A DNA stretch of 64,000 nucleotides from an uncultured Verrucomicrobiales bacterium (GCA_905478925.1 CAJQKQ010000037.1:1-64000), one strand, 5' to 3'. Positions 37,515 through 46,386 are shown, counted from the stretch's first letter. Numbers and translations are program-made. The notes: generated from the letters alone by a model not told the origin.

Positions 37515-38428
37515 TGGCCGCGGAGCTTGAAAGGGATGTGCTCAAAGGCGTTTCCCGCTCCTTTTACCTGAGCCTGCGCCTGCTGCCGGCGCCGATGCGG
37601 CGGCCTGCGGGCATCGCCTACCTACTTGCACGGGCGAGCGATACCATTGCCGATTCCGCCGCGATTCCTGCTGCCGAACGACTCGGGTTACTCGATGGTT
37701 TTTCGCGGCAGATCTGCGGCGATGACAAACCCGCGCCATTTCCGACCGCTCTGGTCGACGCTACGCCTGATCCCAGGGAGAAGCTTCTGCTGGAGTGCCA
37801 CGAGGAGAGCATGGCAGCACTGGAGATATTGGATGCGTCCGCAATTTCCCTGATCCGCGATGTCATCGGAACCATCATCAGCGGGCAGAAGATGGATCTT
37901 GAGCGGTTCGGCGATCATGAACTGGGCAAGGTCATCTCTCTGGTAAACGCCGACGAACTTGAAGATTACACGTGGAGGGTTGCTGGATGTGTCGGCGAAT
38001 TTTGGACGAAGCTGGGTTTTGAAACACTGGGGGAGCATTATTCCCAGTGCGATCCGGTGAAGCTGATCTCGGATGGGATTGAGTATGGGATGGGCTTGCA
38101 GCTCGTGAACATCCTGCGCGACCTGCCCAAGGACATGCGGGACGGCCGCTGTTACCTGCCCGTCGTCGATACGAATGAGCGTGACGAGTTGATGGCATGT
38201 TTCACCAAATGGCATGGGATTGCTTTTGGAAGGATGGCGAGGGGGCTCGAATATTCATCGAGGCTCTGTTCGAAACGGCTGCGGGTGGCCAGCGCATTGC
38301 CCGCACTCATCGCGAAAGAGACGCTGTCGCTCATGGAGGGGGTGAGCTACGACCAGCTTGAAGCCGGAATCAGGATTCCGAGGAGACAGGTTTACTCGCT
38401 GATGCTGGGAGCGTTCCTGAAACGTTGA
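37514..38428 (+). CDS. Squalene/phytoene synthase family protein
   Basis: A 304-residue trans-isoprenyl head-to-head synthase. The two aspartate-rich diphosphate-Mg sites are present: ASDTIADS near residue 43 and NILRDLPKDMRDGRCYLP near 200. The N-terminal SRSFYLSLRLLPAPMRRP is characteristic. It condenses two FPP or two GGPP to squalene or phytoene; no desaturase or hopanoid genes are in the window, so the end product is unknown. The start at ATG 37514 overlaps the previous stop; a GTG three bases earlier is also in frame. Confidence 0.88.
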   Translation: MAAELERDVLKGVSRSFYLSLRLLPAPMRRPAGIAYLLARASDTIADSAAIPAAERLGLLDGFSRQICGDDKPAPFPTALVDATPDPREKLLLECHEESMAALEILDASAISLIRDVIGTIISGQKMDLERFGDHELGKVISLVNADELEDYTWRVAGCVGEFWTKLGFETLGEHYSQCDPVKLISDGIEYGMGLQLVNILRDLPKDMRDGRCYLPVVDTNERDELMACFTKWHGIAFGRMARGLEYSSRLCSKRLRVASALPALIAKETLSLMEGVSYDQLEAGIRIPRRQVYSLMLGAFLKR

Positions 38429-38512
38429 GCCGGTCGATTTCTGTGTGATTTTGTGCTTTTCTGCCAAGTTGTTTGACAAGGGCGGCATCAGGCGGGAAAA
38501 ACGTCGTGACTC

Positions 38513-39523
38513 ATGAGTAATTTGAAACTGCATAACGCAATGTGGCCCGGATTGGTCGGCAAAGAGCCCGACACGGACCATCCACCGATCTCCCTTGAGC
38601 ACATGCTCGATCTCACCACCGCCGCCGAGGTGGACGGACGGAAATACGACGGAGTCGACCTTTTTATCTTCCACCCGCACACCGATCCGGATGGCTCGGA
38701 TGATGAGATTCGGAAGATGGCGGATCTGATCGCTTCCAAAGGCCTTTCCGTGGGTTCGATGGTTGCACCTGTGTGGCCGGGAACGGTCGGTGGGTCGGCC
38801 TTCGGTTCCGATGAGGACAGGAAAAATTTCGTTCTCGCGGTCGAGAAGACCTGCCGGGTTGCGGGTATCCTGAACGAGCACGGCGTCCGCAAGTCCGGAG
38901 TGATCCGGGTGGATACCGCAGGCGGCACCTCCGATTTTGCGAAGGACATTACAGGCAACACCGCAAAGGTTGCCGAGACATTACGTGAGGCCGGCAAGGT
39001 TGCCGAGCAGCACGGTGAGCGGATTGCCGCCGAAGGTGAGATCTGCTGGGGCGGATTCCACTCGTGGAAAGCAGCCGTCGATACCCTCGAGGCGACGGCA
39101 ATGCCTGGCGTTGTCGGTTTTCAAGCGGATCTCGCACACACCTATCTCTATCTCATGGGCTACAACGCGCCCGAGGCAGCACTCCTGAAGGAAGGTTACA
39201 GTGACGATGAGTTCTGGGTCGCCTACAAGACCATGACCGACGCATTGCGCCCGTGGACACTCGACTTCCACGTCGCCCAGAACGACGGATCCGTCCACGG
39301 CACCGGCTCCCACGACAAGACCGGCCGCCACTGCCGTGCGGACGATCCGAACGGCAAGCTCGATATCGCGAAATGCTCGTCCTACTGGCTCGAGGGAGCT
39401 GCCGAGCGCGGAATCAAGCACATCTGCTGGGACGGCTGCATGTTCGATAACTCCGTCCTCGAAGATGCTTCCACCTGGAACGCGATCCTCAAGGCGATGG
39501 TCGACGTGGACAAAGCCCTCTGA
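38513..39523 (+). CDS. Sugar phosphate isomerase/epimerase-like TIM barrel protein
   Basis: A 336-residue protein of the xylose-isomerase-like TIM barrel superfamily. Metal-binding acidic and histidine positions fall in [14 protein letters not shown] (Glu), [12 protein letters not shown] (Asp and His), [24 protein letters not shown] (His-rich) and the terminal [12 protein letters not shown]. The long His-containing loop is unlike simple IolE/IolI proteins, so the substrate is unclear. The Gfo/Idh/MocA oxidoreductase gene downstream on the same strand suggests a joint sugar or cyclitol conversion, interrupted only by vapBC on the opposite strand. Confidence 0.82.
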   Translation: MSNLKLHNAMWPGLVGKEPDTDHPPISLEHMLDLTTAAEVDGRKYDGVDLFIFHPHTDPDGSDDEIRKMADLIASKGLSVGSMVAPVWPGTVGGSAFGSDEDRKNFVLAVEKTCRVAGILNEHGVRKSGVIRVDTAGGTSDFAKDITGNTAKVAETLREAGKVAEQHGERIAAEGEICWGGFHSWKAAVDTLEATAMPGVVGFQADLAHTYLYLMGYNAPEAALLKEGYSDDEFWVAYKTMTDALRPWTLDFHVAQNDGSVHGTGSHDKTGRHCRADDPNGKLDIAKCSSYWLEGAAERGIKHICWDGCMFDNSVLEDASTWNAILKAMVDVDKAL

Positions 39524-39550
39524 TTGGTATTTTCCCGCCTCCGAGGAAAA

Positions 39551-39928
39551 CTATCCTGTCCAGCCAATGCCGAACTCCTCCGCAGCCTCCGCCAGTCGCT
39601 TGTCGCATGTCCACAGGTGCGCGGAGGTGAGCTTGGCTGCTGCGAGCAGGAGAACGTCGTTCCATTGCAGGCCGCGCCCAAAAAGGTTTCGGGATTCGAT
39701 CATTGCCAGGACTTCGGTGAAATCCGCTCCCACTGCCAGCGGCAGCGAAAGCAGGAATTGCCTGATTGCAGGGCGCTGCTGCACGTTGCCGACCAGCACC
39801 TCCCCGATTACGCAGGGATGGGTGACGACTCTTTCCTCCGCGATCAACTCTCCGAGTTCAGGTAGCGGTTGCTTTAGAAATTCGATCCAGATGTTGGTGT
39901 CCACCAGGACTTTCCGCAGGTTACTCAT
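39551..39928 (-). CDS. vapC: PIN-domain toxin, VapC type
   Basis: A 125-residue PIN-domain ribonuclease. The acidic residues that bind Mg are in VDTNIWIEFL (Asp), CVIGEVLVG (Glu), LQWNDVLLLAAA (Asp) and CDKRL (Asp). VapC toxins cleave initiator tRNA or rRNA when freed from antitoxin. It overlaps the antitoxin gene by 8 bp, as is usual. The pair sits between two sugar-metabolism genes on the opposite strand and converges with the TIM barrel gene, consistent with a mobile insertion. Confidence 0.88.
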   Translation of the reverse strand: MSNLRKVLVDTNIWIEFLKQPLPELGELIAEERVVTHPCVIGEVLVGNVQQRPAIRQFLLSLPLAVGADFTEVLAMIESRNLFGRGLQWNDVLLLAAAKLTSAHLWTCDKRLAEAAEEFGIGWTG

Positions 39929-40157
39929 CGGAGTCGTTCAGGGCGGGGTTTGGAATCACGCTACGACCGTAAGGGGCACCCCTTTCGGCGTATTCCAGAT
40001 CGGGCATGGTGCCTTCCAAGGCCAAAAACCTCGATGCTACTTCACGGTTGATGAGATCCCTCAATGCCTTGTTGAGCAGATCCGATTTCCCCTTGATGCC
40101 GGTGAAGCTCATGGCCTTCTCCAACAATTCGTCGTCCAAAGTGACGGTTGTCCTCAT
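39921..40157 (-). CDS. vapB: Type II antitoxin of the VapB family
   Basis: A 78-residue antitoxin beginning with MRTTVTLDDELLEKAM, the ribbon-helix-helix N-terminus of the DUF2191/VapB group, followed by a C-terminal segment expected to occupy the toxin active site. It binds its own promoter with VapC. A short inverted repeat lies 12 bp upstream of the start and is a plausible operator. Confidence 0.85.
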   Translation of the reverse strand: MRTTVTLDDELLEKAMSFTGIKGKSDLLNKALRDLINREVASRFLALEGTMPDLEYAERGAPYGRSVIPNPALNDSDE

Positions 40158-40169
40158 GCATCAAAATTC

Positions 40170-40183
40170 GCATCATTTGATGC
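40170..40183 (-). promoter_or_regulatory. Candidate vapBC operator (inverted repeat)
   Basis: GCATCA-TT-TGATGC is an inverted repeat 12 bp upstream of the vapB start codon. A further TGCATCA half-site overlaps the start region at 40158-40164. Autoregulatory operators of ribbon-helix-helix antitoxins are typically such short palindromes placed at the promoter. Confidence 0.5.
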
Positions 40184-40233
40184 GCACGTAAAGCGCTTCT
40201 TCTCCCAAACCACTAAATTCAACAAAAGCTGAT

Positions 40234-41382
40234 ATGAAAAAAGAAATCCGAATTGGACTCATTGGCTACGGCTTCATGGGTCGTACCCACTCGAACGCTT
40301 ACTCGCAGCTCGACCACTTCTTCGATACCGAACACGTCCCGGTTCGCCAGGCGGTCTGCGGCCGCAGCGTGGATAAGGTCAAAGCCTTCGCCGAGAAATG
40401 GGGCTACGCCTCCTACGAGACAGACTGGCGCGAGTTGGTGAAACGCGATGATATTGACGCCGTCGATATTTGTACGCCGAACAACTCCCATGCGGAGATC
40501 GCCCTTGAGTGCATCAAGAATGGCAAGATGATCCTTTGCGAAAAACCTCTCGCCCTAAATGGCGAAGAGGGTGAGAAGATGGTCGAGGCGGTGGAGAAAT
40601 CCGGTCTGCCGAACCTTGTATGGTATAACTACAGATTCCTGCCTGCGGTCAGCCTCGCCAAGAATATCGTCGATGCCGGGGAACTCGGGCGGGTGTTTCA
40701 CTACCGTGCGAACTTCCTCCAGGACTGGACAATTTCCGAAGATCTCCCGCAGGGCGGCGCCGGTCTCTGGCGCCTCGATGCGGCGGCGGCAGGCTCCGGT
40801 GTCACCGGTGACCTTCTCGCCCACTGCATCGACACCGCACGCTGGATCAACGGCGATATCGTTTCCGTTTCGGCAATGACCGAGACCTTCATCAAGGAAC
40901 GCGTCCACACCGAGACTGGTGAGAAGCATCCCGTCACCATCGACGATGCCTGTGCTTTCCTTGCTCGTTTCGAGAACGGTTCGCTGGCGGTCTTTGAATC
41001 GACCCGCTACGCCCGCGGCCACAAGGCACTCAACACCTTCGAGATCAACGGTGAAAAGAAATCGCTGGCCTGGGATTTGCACGATCTCAACTACCTCGAA
41101 TATTTCGACCACGGGGTTCCCGGCGACCGCCGCGGCTGGTCCAAGATCCATTGCTCCGATGGTGATCATCCATACGCTGGCAACTGGTGGGTTCCGGGTC
41201 TGTGCCTCGGCTACGAGCACTCCTTTACCCACACACTAGCGGAATTCTTTAAATCACTCGACGATCCATCCGCCGAGAAGCGCTATCCAGATTTCCGCCA
41301 CGCGCTCGGCACCCAATACGTTTGCGATGCGATTCTTGAGTCCGCGAAGACGAAGCAATGGGTGGACGTCAAGAAGGACTGA
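40234..41382 (+). CDS. Gfo/Idh/MocA family oxidoreductase
   Basis: A 382-residue NAD(P)-dependent oxidoreductase. It has a Rossmann N-terminus ([17 protein letters not shown]), the catalytic-domain EKPLALN motif near residue 105, and a downstream alpha/beta domain with [13 protein letters not shown] supplying the conserved Asp/His. Substrates in this family are sugars, inositols or their phosphates. The TIM barrel isomerase-like gene upstream supports a sugar or cyclitol pathway. The transcript ends in a good intrinsic terminator 37 bp after the stop. Confidence 0.87.
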   Translation: MKKEIRIGLIGYGFMGRTHSNAYSQLDHFFDTEHVPVRQAVCGRSVDKVKAFAEKWGYASYETDWRELVKRDDIDAVDICTPNNSHAEIALECIKNGKMILCEKPLALNGEEGEKMVEAVEKSGLPNLVWYNYRFLPAVSLAKNIVDAGELGRVFHYRANFLQDWTISEDLPQGGAGLWRLDAAAAGSGVTGDLLAHCIDTARWINGDIVSVSAMTETFIKERVHTETGEKHPVTIDDACAFLARFENGSLAVFESTRYARGHKALNTFEINGEKKSLAWDLHDLNYLEYFDHGVPGDRRGWSKIHCSDGDHPYAGNWWVPGLCLGYEHSFTHTLAEFFKSLDDPSAEKRYPDFRHALGTQYVCDAILESAKTKQWVDVKKD

Positions 41383-41418
41383 GTGATCGACTAACGGATC
41401 AATTCTATAACACGATGA

Positions 41419-41441
41419 CCCCGGATTGCTCCGGGGTTTTT
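41419..41441 (+). terminator. Intrinsic terminator after the Gfo/Idh/MocA gene
   Basis: A perfect 7-bp stem CCCCGGA/TCCGGGG with loop TTGC is followed by TTTTT. It sits in the 63-bp gap between convergent genes (Gfo/Idh/MocA and cca). Confidence 0.85.
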
Positions 41442-41445
41442 CGTT

Positions 41446-42762
41446 TCAGTCCTGCAGTAGCTCAGAGACCAATGCTAGCGCCTCGTCTCGGGATGTGATT
41501 TTCCCTTCGAGCTGCGCGGTCTGTGCCTCTTCCAAGATTTCTTTAAAACGCGGGCCGGGATCGAGACCCATTCCGATGAGATCCTTACCGGTCACGAGTG
41601 GCGGGGGGATCAGCGGTTCGCTGGCGAATTCCTCCGCCTTGGCGTTGAGGAATTCGTAGTTGTCGGTGAAGCCGTTCGATGAGCCGCAATCGACGCGGTG
41701 AAGTTCCATTTCCTGGGTAAAAGTTGGCTCGGACATGAAGCGTTTCAGCTTGGACTTGCGCATTTGCTGGACGTTCATGAACTGCATGTGGCGGGAAACC
41801 ATATGTGTTACGTCGCGGATGACGGCGTTTGAGTATTTTAGCCGGGAAAGGATTATCTCGGTCATTTCCGCACCGAGTGCGTCGTGGCCATTGAAACGGA
41901 TCCGCCCCGCTTCCTCGTCGAAGGTTTGGGTCGGGGGCTTGGCTATGTCGTGCAGCAATGTTGCGAGGCAGAGGGCGAGCGGCGCGCCTTTTTCAAGCAT
42001 CTCCAGCATGATGCAGGTGTGGGTGTAGACATCGCCCTCGGGATGCCATTCGGGTGGTTGCTCGCAGCCGATAAGCGGGAGGACTTCCGGGATGAAATGC
42101 TCGATCAGGCTGGCATCGACGAGGAGTTCCAAGCCGTAGCGGCGGTTCGGATGGTTGATGATCTTGGAAAACTCATCGCGGATGCGTTCGGGCGGAAGCT
42201 TGTCGAGTAGGTGGGCGTTGCCCTTGATTGCATCGAGGGTTTTGGATTCGATGGGGAAGCCAATTGTGGTGGAGAAACGGATCGCGCGTAGCAGGCGGAG
42301 AGAGTCCTCTTGGAATCGGTCGGTTGGGTTTCCGATGGAGCGGAGGATGCCGGCTTTCAGATCGGGAAGGCCGTTCACGAAATCGATGACCTCACCTGAC
42401 TCTGGGTTTTCGAAGAGTCCGTTGATCGTGAAGTCCCGGCGCTTGGCATCCTCCTCCGGAGTTGAGAAAGTCACGGTCTCGGGTCGGCGGCCATCCTTGT
42501 AGGAACCGTCGGTGCGGAAGGTAGCGATCTCGACGTGATGCCCGCCGTGTTTGGCAATTACGACCCCGAAGTGCGCGCCGACTTCGTTGGAGTAGGGGAA
42601 GAGTTTGAGGACGTCGGCCGGTGTGGCGGAGGTTGCGATATCGTAGTCCTTCGGTTCGTGGCCGAGGAGCTTATCGCGCACGCAGCCGCCCGCGAAGTAT
42701 GCGGTGTGGCCGGCTTCCGTGAGGAGACGGGCTAGGGTAGTGGCGGAGTGGTGGGGTGTCAT
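41446..42762 (-). CDS. cca: CCA tRNA nucleotidyltransferase / poly(A) polymerase family with HD domain
   Basis: A 438-residue class II nucleotidyltransferase. It has FAGGCVRDKLLG, the metal-binding DYDIA, the RRDFTING segment, neck motifs FQEDSLRLLRAIRFS and PPERIRDEFSKII, and a C-terminal HD domain (ATLLHDIAKPPT). The class adds CCA to tRNA 3' ends or adds poly(A) tails; the two cannot be told apart here by eye, but as the only such gene seen it would be expected to serve CCA addition. It converges with the Gfo/Idh/MocA gene across an intrinsic terminator. Confidence 0.9.
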   Translation of the reverse strand: MTPHHSATTLARLLTEAGHTAYFAGGCVRDKLLGHEPKDYDIATSATPADVLKLFPYSNEVGAHFGVVIAKHGGHHVEIATFRTDGSYKDGRRPETVTFSTPEEDAKRRDFTINGLFENPESGEVIDFVNGLPDLKAGILRSIGNPTDRFQEDSLRLLRAIRFSTTIGFPIESKTLDAIKGNAHLLDKLPPERIRDEFSKIINHPNRRYGLELLVDASLIEHFIPEVLPLIGCEQPPEWHPEGDVYTHTCIMLEMLEKGAPLALCLATLLHDIAKPPTQTFDEEAGRIRFNGHDALGAEMTEIILSRLKYSNAVIRDVTHMVSRHMQFMNVQQMRKSKLKRFMSEPTFTQEMELHRVDCGSSNGFTDNYEFLNAKAEEFASEPLIPPPLVTGKDLIGMGLDPGPRFKEILEEAQTAQLEGKITSRDEALALVSELLQD

Positions 42763-42780
42763 GGGGAGAAGTTGAAAGTG

Positions 42781-42810
42781 CCGGGTGATCAGTGATCAGT
42801 GGGAAGACTA
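42781..42810. repeat. Dispersed repeat between cca and a membrane protein gene (copy 4)
   Basis: It contains GGGTGATCAGTGATCAGTGGGAAGAC. The core GTGATCAGTGATCAGTG and the GGAAGAC end match copies inside purL and the U32 gene. Read on the minus strand it provides the last codons and the stop of the membrane protein gene at 42789. Confidence 0.65.
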
Positions 42811-43220
42811 GAAGTTGCCGATGGAGCTGCACAACTTTTCAGTAGATCGGATGCGCAGGAGCAGATGACAAGATGAAGAATTAGCGCGAGGAATGGGTTC
42901 ACGCTGCCATCCGTGCTGATGGCAGCGAGAGGAATCCAGAGGGCGATTGAGAAGGGGATAGCGCAAAAACCGAGAAGAAACCAGAGCAGCCAAAATCCAC
43001 TCCACCACTGGCAGGCTTTCCATATCTTCCTGTCGAATTGTTGGGAGCCGCGTGAAAGGAGCCGGAAGGCTGCGAATGAGAAGAAAAATATGCTGGGATA
43101 GAAAAACCACTCAGCGAACACCGAAACGCCTAGGCGATAAGCCATCATCGCCAGTGCGGTTCCTCCGCACAAAGTGATGATAACCAACGGAACTTTGCAT
43201 TTCCCTTCGCTTTCGTGCAT
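42789..43220 (-). CDS. Hypothetical membrane protein with four predicted helices
   Basis: I do not recognise this 143-residue protein. It has four hydrophobic stretches: VPLVIITLCGGTALAMMAY, a Phe-rich helix around WFFYPSIFFFSFAAF, a Trp/Phe-rich one WLLWFLLGFCAIPFSIALW, and FLALILHLVICSC. A TTG at 43238 is an alternative start; the ATG at 43220 is preferred. The C-terminus (SLPTDH) is encoded by a dispersed repeat, so the original end of the gene may have been lost or altered. It is on the same strand as, and 27 bp upstream of, cca. No function can be assigned. Confidence 0.5.
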   Translation of the reverse strand: MHESEGKCKVPLVIITLCGGTALAMMAYRLGVSVFAEWFFYPSIFFFSFAAFRLLSRGSQQFDRKIWKACQWWSGFWLLWFLLGFCAIPFSIALWIPLAAISTDGSVNPFLALILHLVICSCASDLLKSCAAPSATSSLPTDH

Positions 43221-43302
43221 GGAAGGCAGTATCCACAAATGCAGGCTATGATCGAAGCAAATTGATTGGCATGGCGGATGCCATCCGCCGCCATGGGTGC
43301 TG

Positions 43303-43322
43303 GCGACCGAAGCTCACCGCTA
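43303..43322. repeat. REP-like unit ending in the parB stop codon
   Basis: GCGACCGAAGCTCACCGCTA matches the gpmI-end unit (33567) at 18 of 20 positions. Its final CTA is the TAG stop codon of parB on the minus strand. A palindromic stretch GGCGGATGCCATCCGCC lies just upstream (43274-43290). Confidence 0.55.
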
Positions 43323-44219
43323 CAAGGTCGTGCTTGGCAGCCTCAGGAGTTCGAGGATGCGGTCGAGGTCGTCGTTGCCGTAGTATTCGATCTCGATTCT
43401 GCCTTTTTTGACGGAGTGGTTGATGGATACGTGGGTGGCGAGGTGTTCCTGGAGGCGTTTGGTGATCTCGCGGACGTGGATGTCGATCTCCTTGGGGGGC
43501 GCCTTTTTCGGGTCGGATTCGCCGGAGAGGTTGGCGAGGAGTGACTGCGTGAGTTTCTCTGCGGCGCGGACGGTGAGCTTGCGGCGGATGATCTGGTCGG
43601 CGGCGAGTTTCTGGGTGTCTGCGTCCTTGAGTGCGAGAATCGCCTTGGCATGGCCGACGGTGATCTGGCGCTGGGCGAGGTTGGACTGGATGTCCGGGTG
43701 GAGATCGAGGAGGCGCATTGCATTGGCGACCGAGGCGCGAGATTTGCCAACGCGAGTGGCGATTTCCTCTTGCTTGAGGGTGAATTCCTTGGCGAGGCGG
43801 ACGTAACCGGCGGCTTCTTCGATGGGGTTGAGATCCTCGCGCTGGAGGTTCTCGATGAGAGCCATCTCAAGGACATCGCGGTCGGAGGCGATGCGCTCGA
43901 TGACAGGGACGGTGGCGAGGCCGAGTTTTTTCGAGGCGCGCCAGCGACGTTCACCGGCGATGAGTTCGTATTTCCCGTCAACGAGTCGGGCGATCAGCGG
44001 TTGGATAATACCGTGTTGGCGGATGGAATCGACGAGATCGTCTAGGGGTGCGTCGATGAACTGATTGCGCGGTTGGAGCGGGGAGGGGATGACATTGTCG
44101 ATGGCAATGTCGCGGACGCGGGGCGAGTCATCGCTGGAGTCGGCGGGCGGAATGCCGGGCAGGGCGGAGTTCTTTTTGATAAGTGCGCCGAGTCCTTTGC
44201 CGAGTGCTTGTTTTGCCAT
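43320..44219 (-). CDS. parB: ParB/Spo0J/Noc chromosome partition protein
   Basis: A 299-residue ParB. The N-terminal LGKGLGALI motif and the CTPase/N-engagement domain with GERRWRAS and ENLQREDLNPIEEAAGY are followed by the HTH that reads parS (VGKSRASVANAMRLLDLHP and GHAKAILAL). A C-terminal dimerisation segment follows. ParB loads on parS near the origin and works with the ATPase ParA. No parA is adjacent (a YcxB-like gene lies upstream) and I found no parS 16-mer in the window. The stop codon lies in a REP-like unit. Confidence 0.93.
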   Translation of the reverse strand: MAKQALGKGLGALIKKNSALPGIPPADSSDDSPRVRDIAIDNVIPSPLQPRNQFIDAPLDDLVDSIRQHGIIQPLIARLVDGKYELIAGERRWRASKKLGLATVPVIERIASDRDVLEMALIENLQREDLNPIEEAAGYVRLAKEFTLKQEEIATRVGKSRASVANAMRLLDLHPDIQSNLAQRQITVGHAKAILALKDADTQKLAADQIIRRKLTVRAAEKLTQSLLANLSGESDPKKAPPKEIDIHVREITKRLQEHLATHVSINHSVKKGRIEIEYYGNDDLDRILELLRLPSTTL

Positions 44220-44352
44220 GGGAGGAGTAGTGTGGGGAAAACGCCGGAGGAGGGGAAGCGGATTTCAGTCAGGAGGCGGGAAAAGTTCAGTGAAGAGGAA
44301 ATGTGAAGCAAGAAATGAACCGCCAAGTTCGCCAAGTTGGATCAGTTTCGGT

Positions 44353-44850
44353 CTAAATCTTTCGGGTGATTTCTGATGAGATAAGATCGGTGAATTGCTG
44401 CCAGGTTCCGCCTACGAATACGGCGCTGTCGGGTATCCAGTGGAAGATGTTTTTCTGAGGGTAAAGGAGCAGTCCGGTTTTGCAGATTTTAAAATCGACG
44501 AATGAGGAGAGCGGGCTTGTGCCTGTGCTTTCACCGTCCTCGAACCAGAGGGAGCTATCTGTGATTTTCAGCGTGATCATTCGTTCATTGGGATTCGCTT
44601 TGAATGCGTTTTTCACGGCTGAGTTTGCCCTGCTCCTGATGCGGACGAGGTAGAATGCTCCCAGTGCGATGAGGACGACTCCGAAAGTGGCGTTGTCGCT
44701 CCCTTGCTGGAAGGTTTTATATAGTCCGAAGAGGATAAAAAAGCCCCCTAGGGCAGGGAGAAGCAAGGTTGTGAGGAGATGGCGGTGGAGCAAGTGCGCT
44801 TTCATACCCTTGCGCAGGGACTGCGGTGAGAACTCGTATTTGATCGTCAT
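44353..44850 (-). CDS. YcxB-like membrane protein
   Basis: A 165-residue protein with two adjacent hydrophobic helices (residues about 28-70) followed by a soluble YcxB-type domain (ITLKITDSSLWFEDGESTGTSPLSSFVDFK and IFHWIPDSAVF), as in the small YcxB-like family. Function unknown; it has no neighbours that help. It starts 12 bp after the manA stop on the same strand, so it may share that transcript. Confidence 0.65.
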   Translation of the reverse strand: MTIKYEFSPQSLRKGMKAHLLHRHLLTTLLLPALGGFFILFGLYKTFQQGSDNATFGVVLIALGAFYLVRIRSRANSAVKNAFKANPNERMITLKITDSSLWFEDGESTGTSPLSSFVDFKICKTGLLLYPQKNIFHWIPDSAVFVGGTWQQFTDLISSEITRKI

Positions 44851-44862
44851 ATCTTGTGGTAA

Positions 44863-45795
44863 TTAAGCTTGCGGAGGGATTGTAATCCGCAAAATGCAAG
44901 ATTTCTCTGTGGCTGGAATGCTAGGTGATGATTTTGGCAATAGCAGTGTCTCGCCGGACGTGTGGCGATCTTCAAGGCAACCGCTGACCACCGTGATAAG
45001 CGAGAAGCGTTCCGGGTTCGGGTTTCCGATCTCCTCTCCGGGGCTGAGGTGGTGGATGGTGGTTTCGAAATACGGGCAGGTAGCCAGGGTTTCGCCATCG
45101 ACAATATCCATTTCGGGTTCGTGGTCGTCGAAGTCGATGCAGGCGAGAGATTCCGCGATGTGGAGTTGCCGAGGATTGCCTTGAGTATCGGTGCGATTCC
45201 AATCGAAGACCCGGTAGGTGGTATCGGAGTTTTGTTGGATCTCGTGGATCAGGAAGCCCGCACCGATGGCATGGAGGCGGCCTGATTCGATGAAGATGGA
45301 CTGGCCTTTTTCGGGTGTGATTGCGTGAACTTGGTCGGCGACGGTGCCGGCGGCGATGGCGGATTCGAAGCTGGCCTTATCGGCAAGGTTCTTCAGGCCG
45401 ACGTAGAGCTTTGCGCCCGGCTTGCGGTCGGCGACGTACCACATTTCGGTCTTTGGTTCGCCACCAAGCTCGACCGCAATATTTGCGGGAGGATGGACCT
45501 GGATGGAGAGGTCGTCGGCGCAATCGAGGATCTTGATCAGGATGGGGAAACGTGGGGAGTCAGGGAGTTCTTCGCCGAAGATCTCGGCGCGGTGGTTGGT
45601 CCACAGATCATGCAGGGATTTTCCGGAAAATTCCCCAGAATCGACGATGGATTGTTCGTCCTCGCGATCGACGATTTCCCATGCCTCGCCGAAAGGGACG
45701 TCGGGCGTGGGTAGGGTGCGAGCGTAGCGCTCCTGCAGCTGTCTGCCGCCCCAGATTCGCTCCATGTAGATGGGTCGGAAGGTAATGGCTGTCAT
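44863..45795 (-). CDS. manA: Mannose-6-phosphate isomerase, class I
   Basis: A 310-residue zinc-dependent cupin isomerase converting fructose-6-phosphate and mannose-6-phosphate. The motif IQVHPPANIA (zinc His and Gln) near residue 98, KTEMWYVA (Glu ligand) near 115 and SGRLHAIGAG (His) near 173 are complete. The N-terminal YMERIWGGRQL is typical of the short bacterial type. It supplies precursors for GDP-mannose or enters glycolysis. It is divergent from the DCC-family gene. Confidence 0.9.
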   Translation of the reverse strand: MTAITFRPIYMERIWGGRQLQERYARTLPTPDVPFGEAWEIVDREDEQSIVDSGEFSGKSLHDLWTNHRAEIFGEELPDSPRFPILIKILDCADDLSIQVHPPANIAVELGGEPKTEMWYVADRKPGAKLYVGLKNLADKASFESAIAAGTVADQVHAITPEKGQSIFIESGRLHAIGAGFLIHEIQQNSDTTYRVFDWNRTDTQGNPRQLHIAESLACIDFDDHEPEMDIVDGETLATCPYFETTIHHLSPGEEIGNPNPERFSLITVVSGCLEDRHTSGETLLLPKSSPSIPATEKSCILRITIPPQA

Positions 45796-45874
45796 GCAGG
45801 CAAGGTAAGCGGCGGTTCTTGGCGTATGGAAGAACGGAGTTTGCCACTTTTCGCGGAGAGGCTAGGTTCAGCGC

Positions 45875-46276
45875 ATGGGATTGGTGCTATTTTTCGATGG
45901 GGATTGCGGTTTCTGCAACGAATCAGTCGAAATAGTATACCGCCTTGATAACAAGGGGGCGGTGGAGTTTGCGCCTTTGCAGGGGAGGCTGGCGAAAGAG
46001 CTCGGTCTAGGGGGATTTGCAGATAAGGAAGGCGGGACGATGGTGATCATCAGGGAATCTGACGGAGAGAGGTTTTTAAAAGGGGATGCGTGGATCGAAT
46101 TAGGGAAAACGCTCGGCGGGGTATGGGCTGTGTTGGCGAATGCATATTCCGTTTTCCCGAAGGGAGCCAGGGATTGGGGGTATGATCTGGTAGCGAGGAA
46201 CCGATACCTGCTGGCGGGAAAAGCGGATACCTGCGGGATGCCGGATGAAGGGCTGCGGAAGCGGATGAGGAAATGA
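45875..46276 (+). CDS. DCC-family (DUF393) thiol-disulfide oxidoreductase-like protein
   Basis: A 133-residue protein with the family signature FFDGDCGFCN at the N-terminus, where the CxxC is part of a thioredoxin-like redox motif. A WIELGKTLGG helix and the terminal YDLVARNRYLLAGK complete the usual DUF393 pattern. Function is not established beyond probable thiol chemistry. Single gene on the plus strand between manA and the Ldh-family gene. Confidence 0.82.
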   Translation: MGLVLFFDGDCGFCNESVEIVYRLDNKGAVEFAPLQGRLAKELGLGGFADKEGGTMVIIRESDGERFLKGDAWIELGKTLGGVWAVLANAYSVFPKGARDWGYDLVARNRYLLAGKADTCGMPDEGLRKRMRK

Positions 46277-46386
46277 TTGTGGCGGATTATTGTAGATTTC
46301 CATGGCTTGTTCTTGCTCAATGTGAGGTGGGGATTTAGATGGGGCTCCGCCCTGATGCGGATTTTTCCTCCGAACCCACCAATACT

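Noticed and set aside
39530..39550. TTTTCC/GGAAAA hairpin between the TIM barrel gene and vapC
   Set aside because: The stem is short and AT-rich with no T-run after it, so it is not a convincing terminator.
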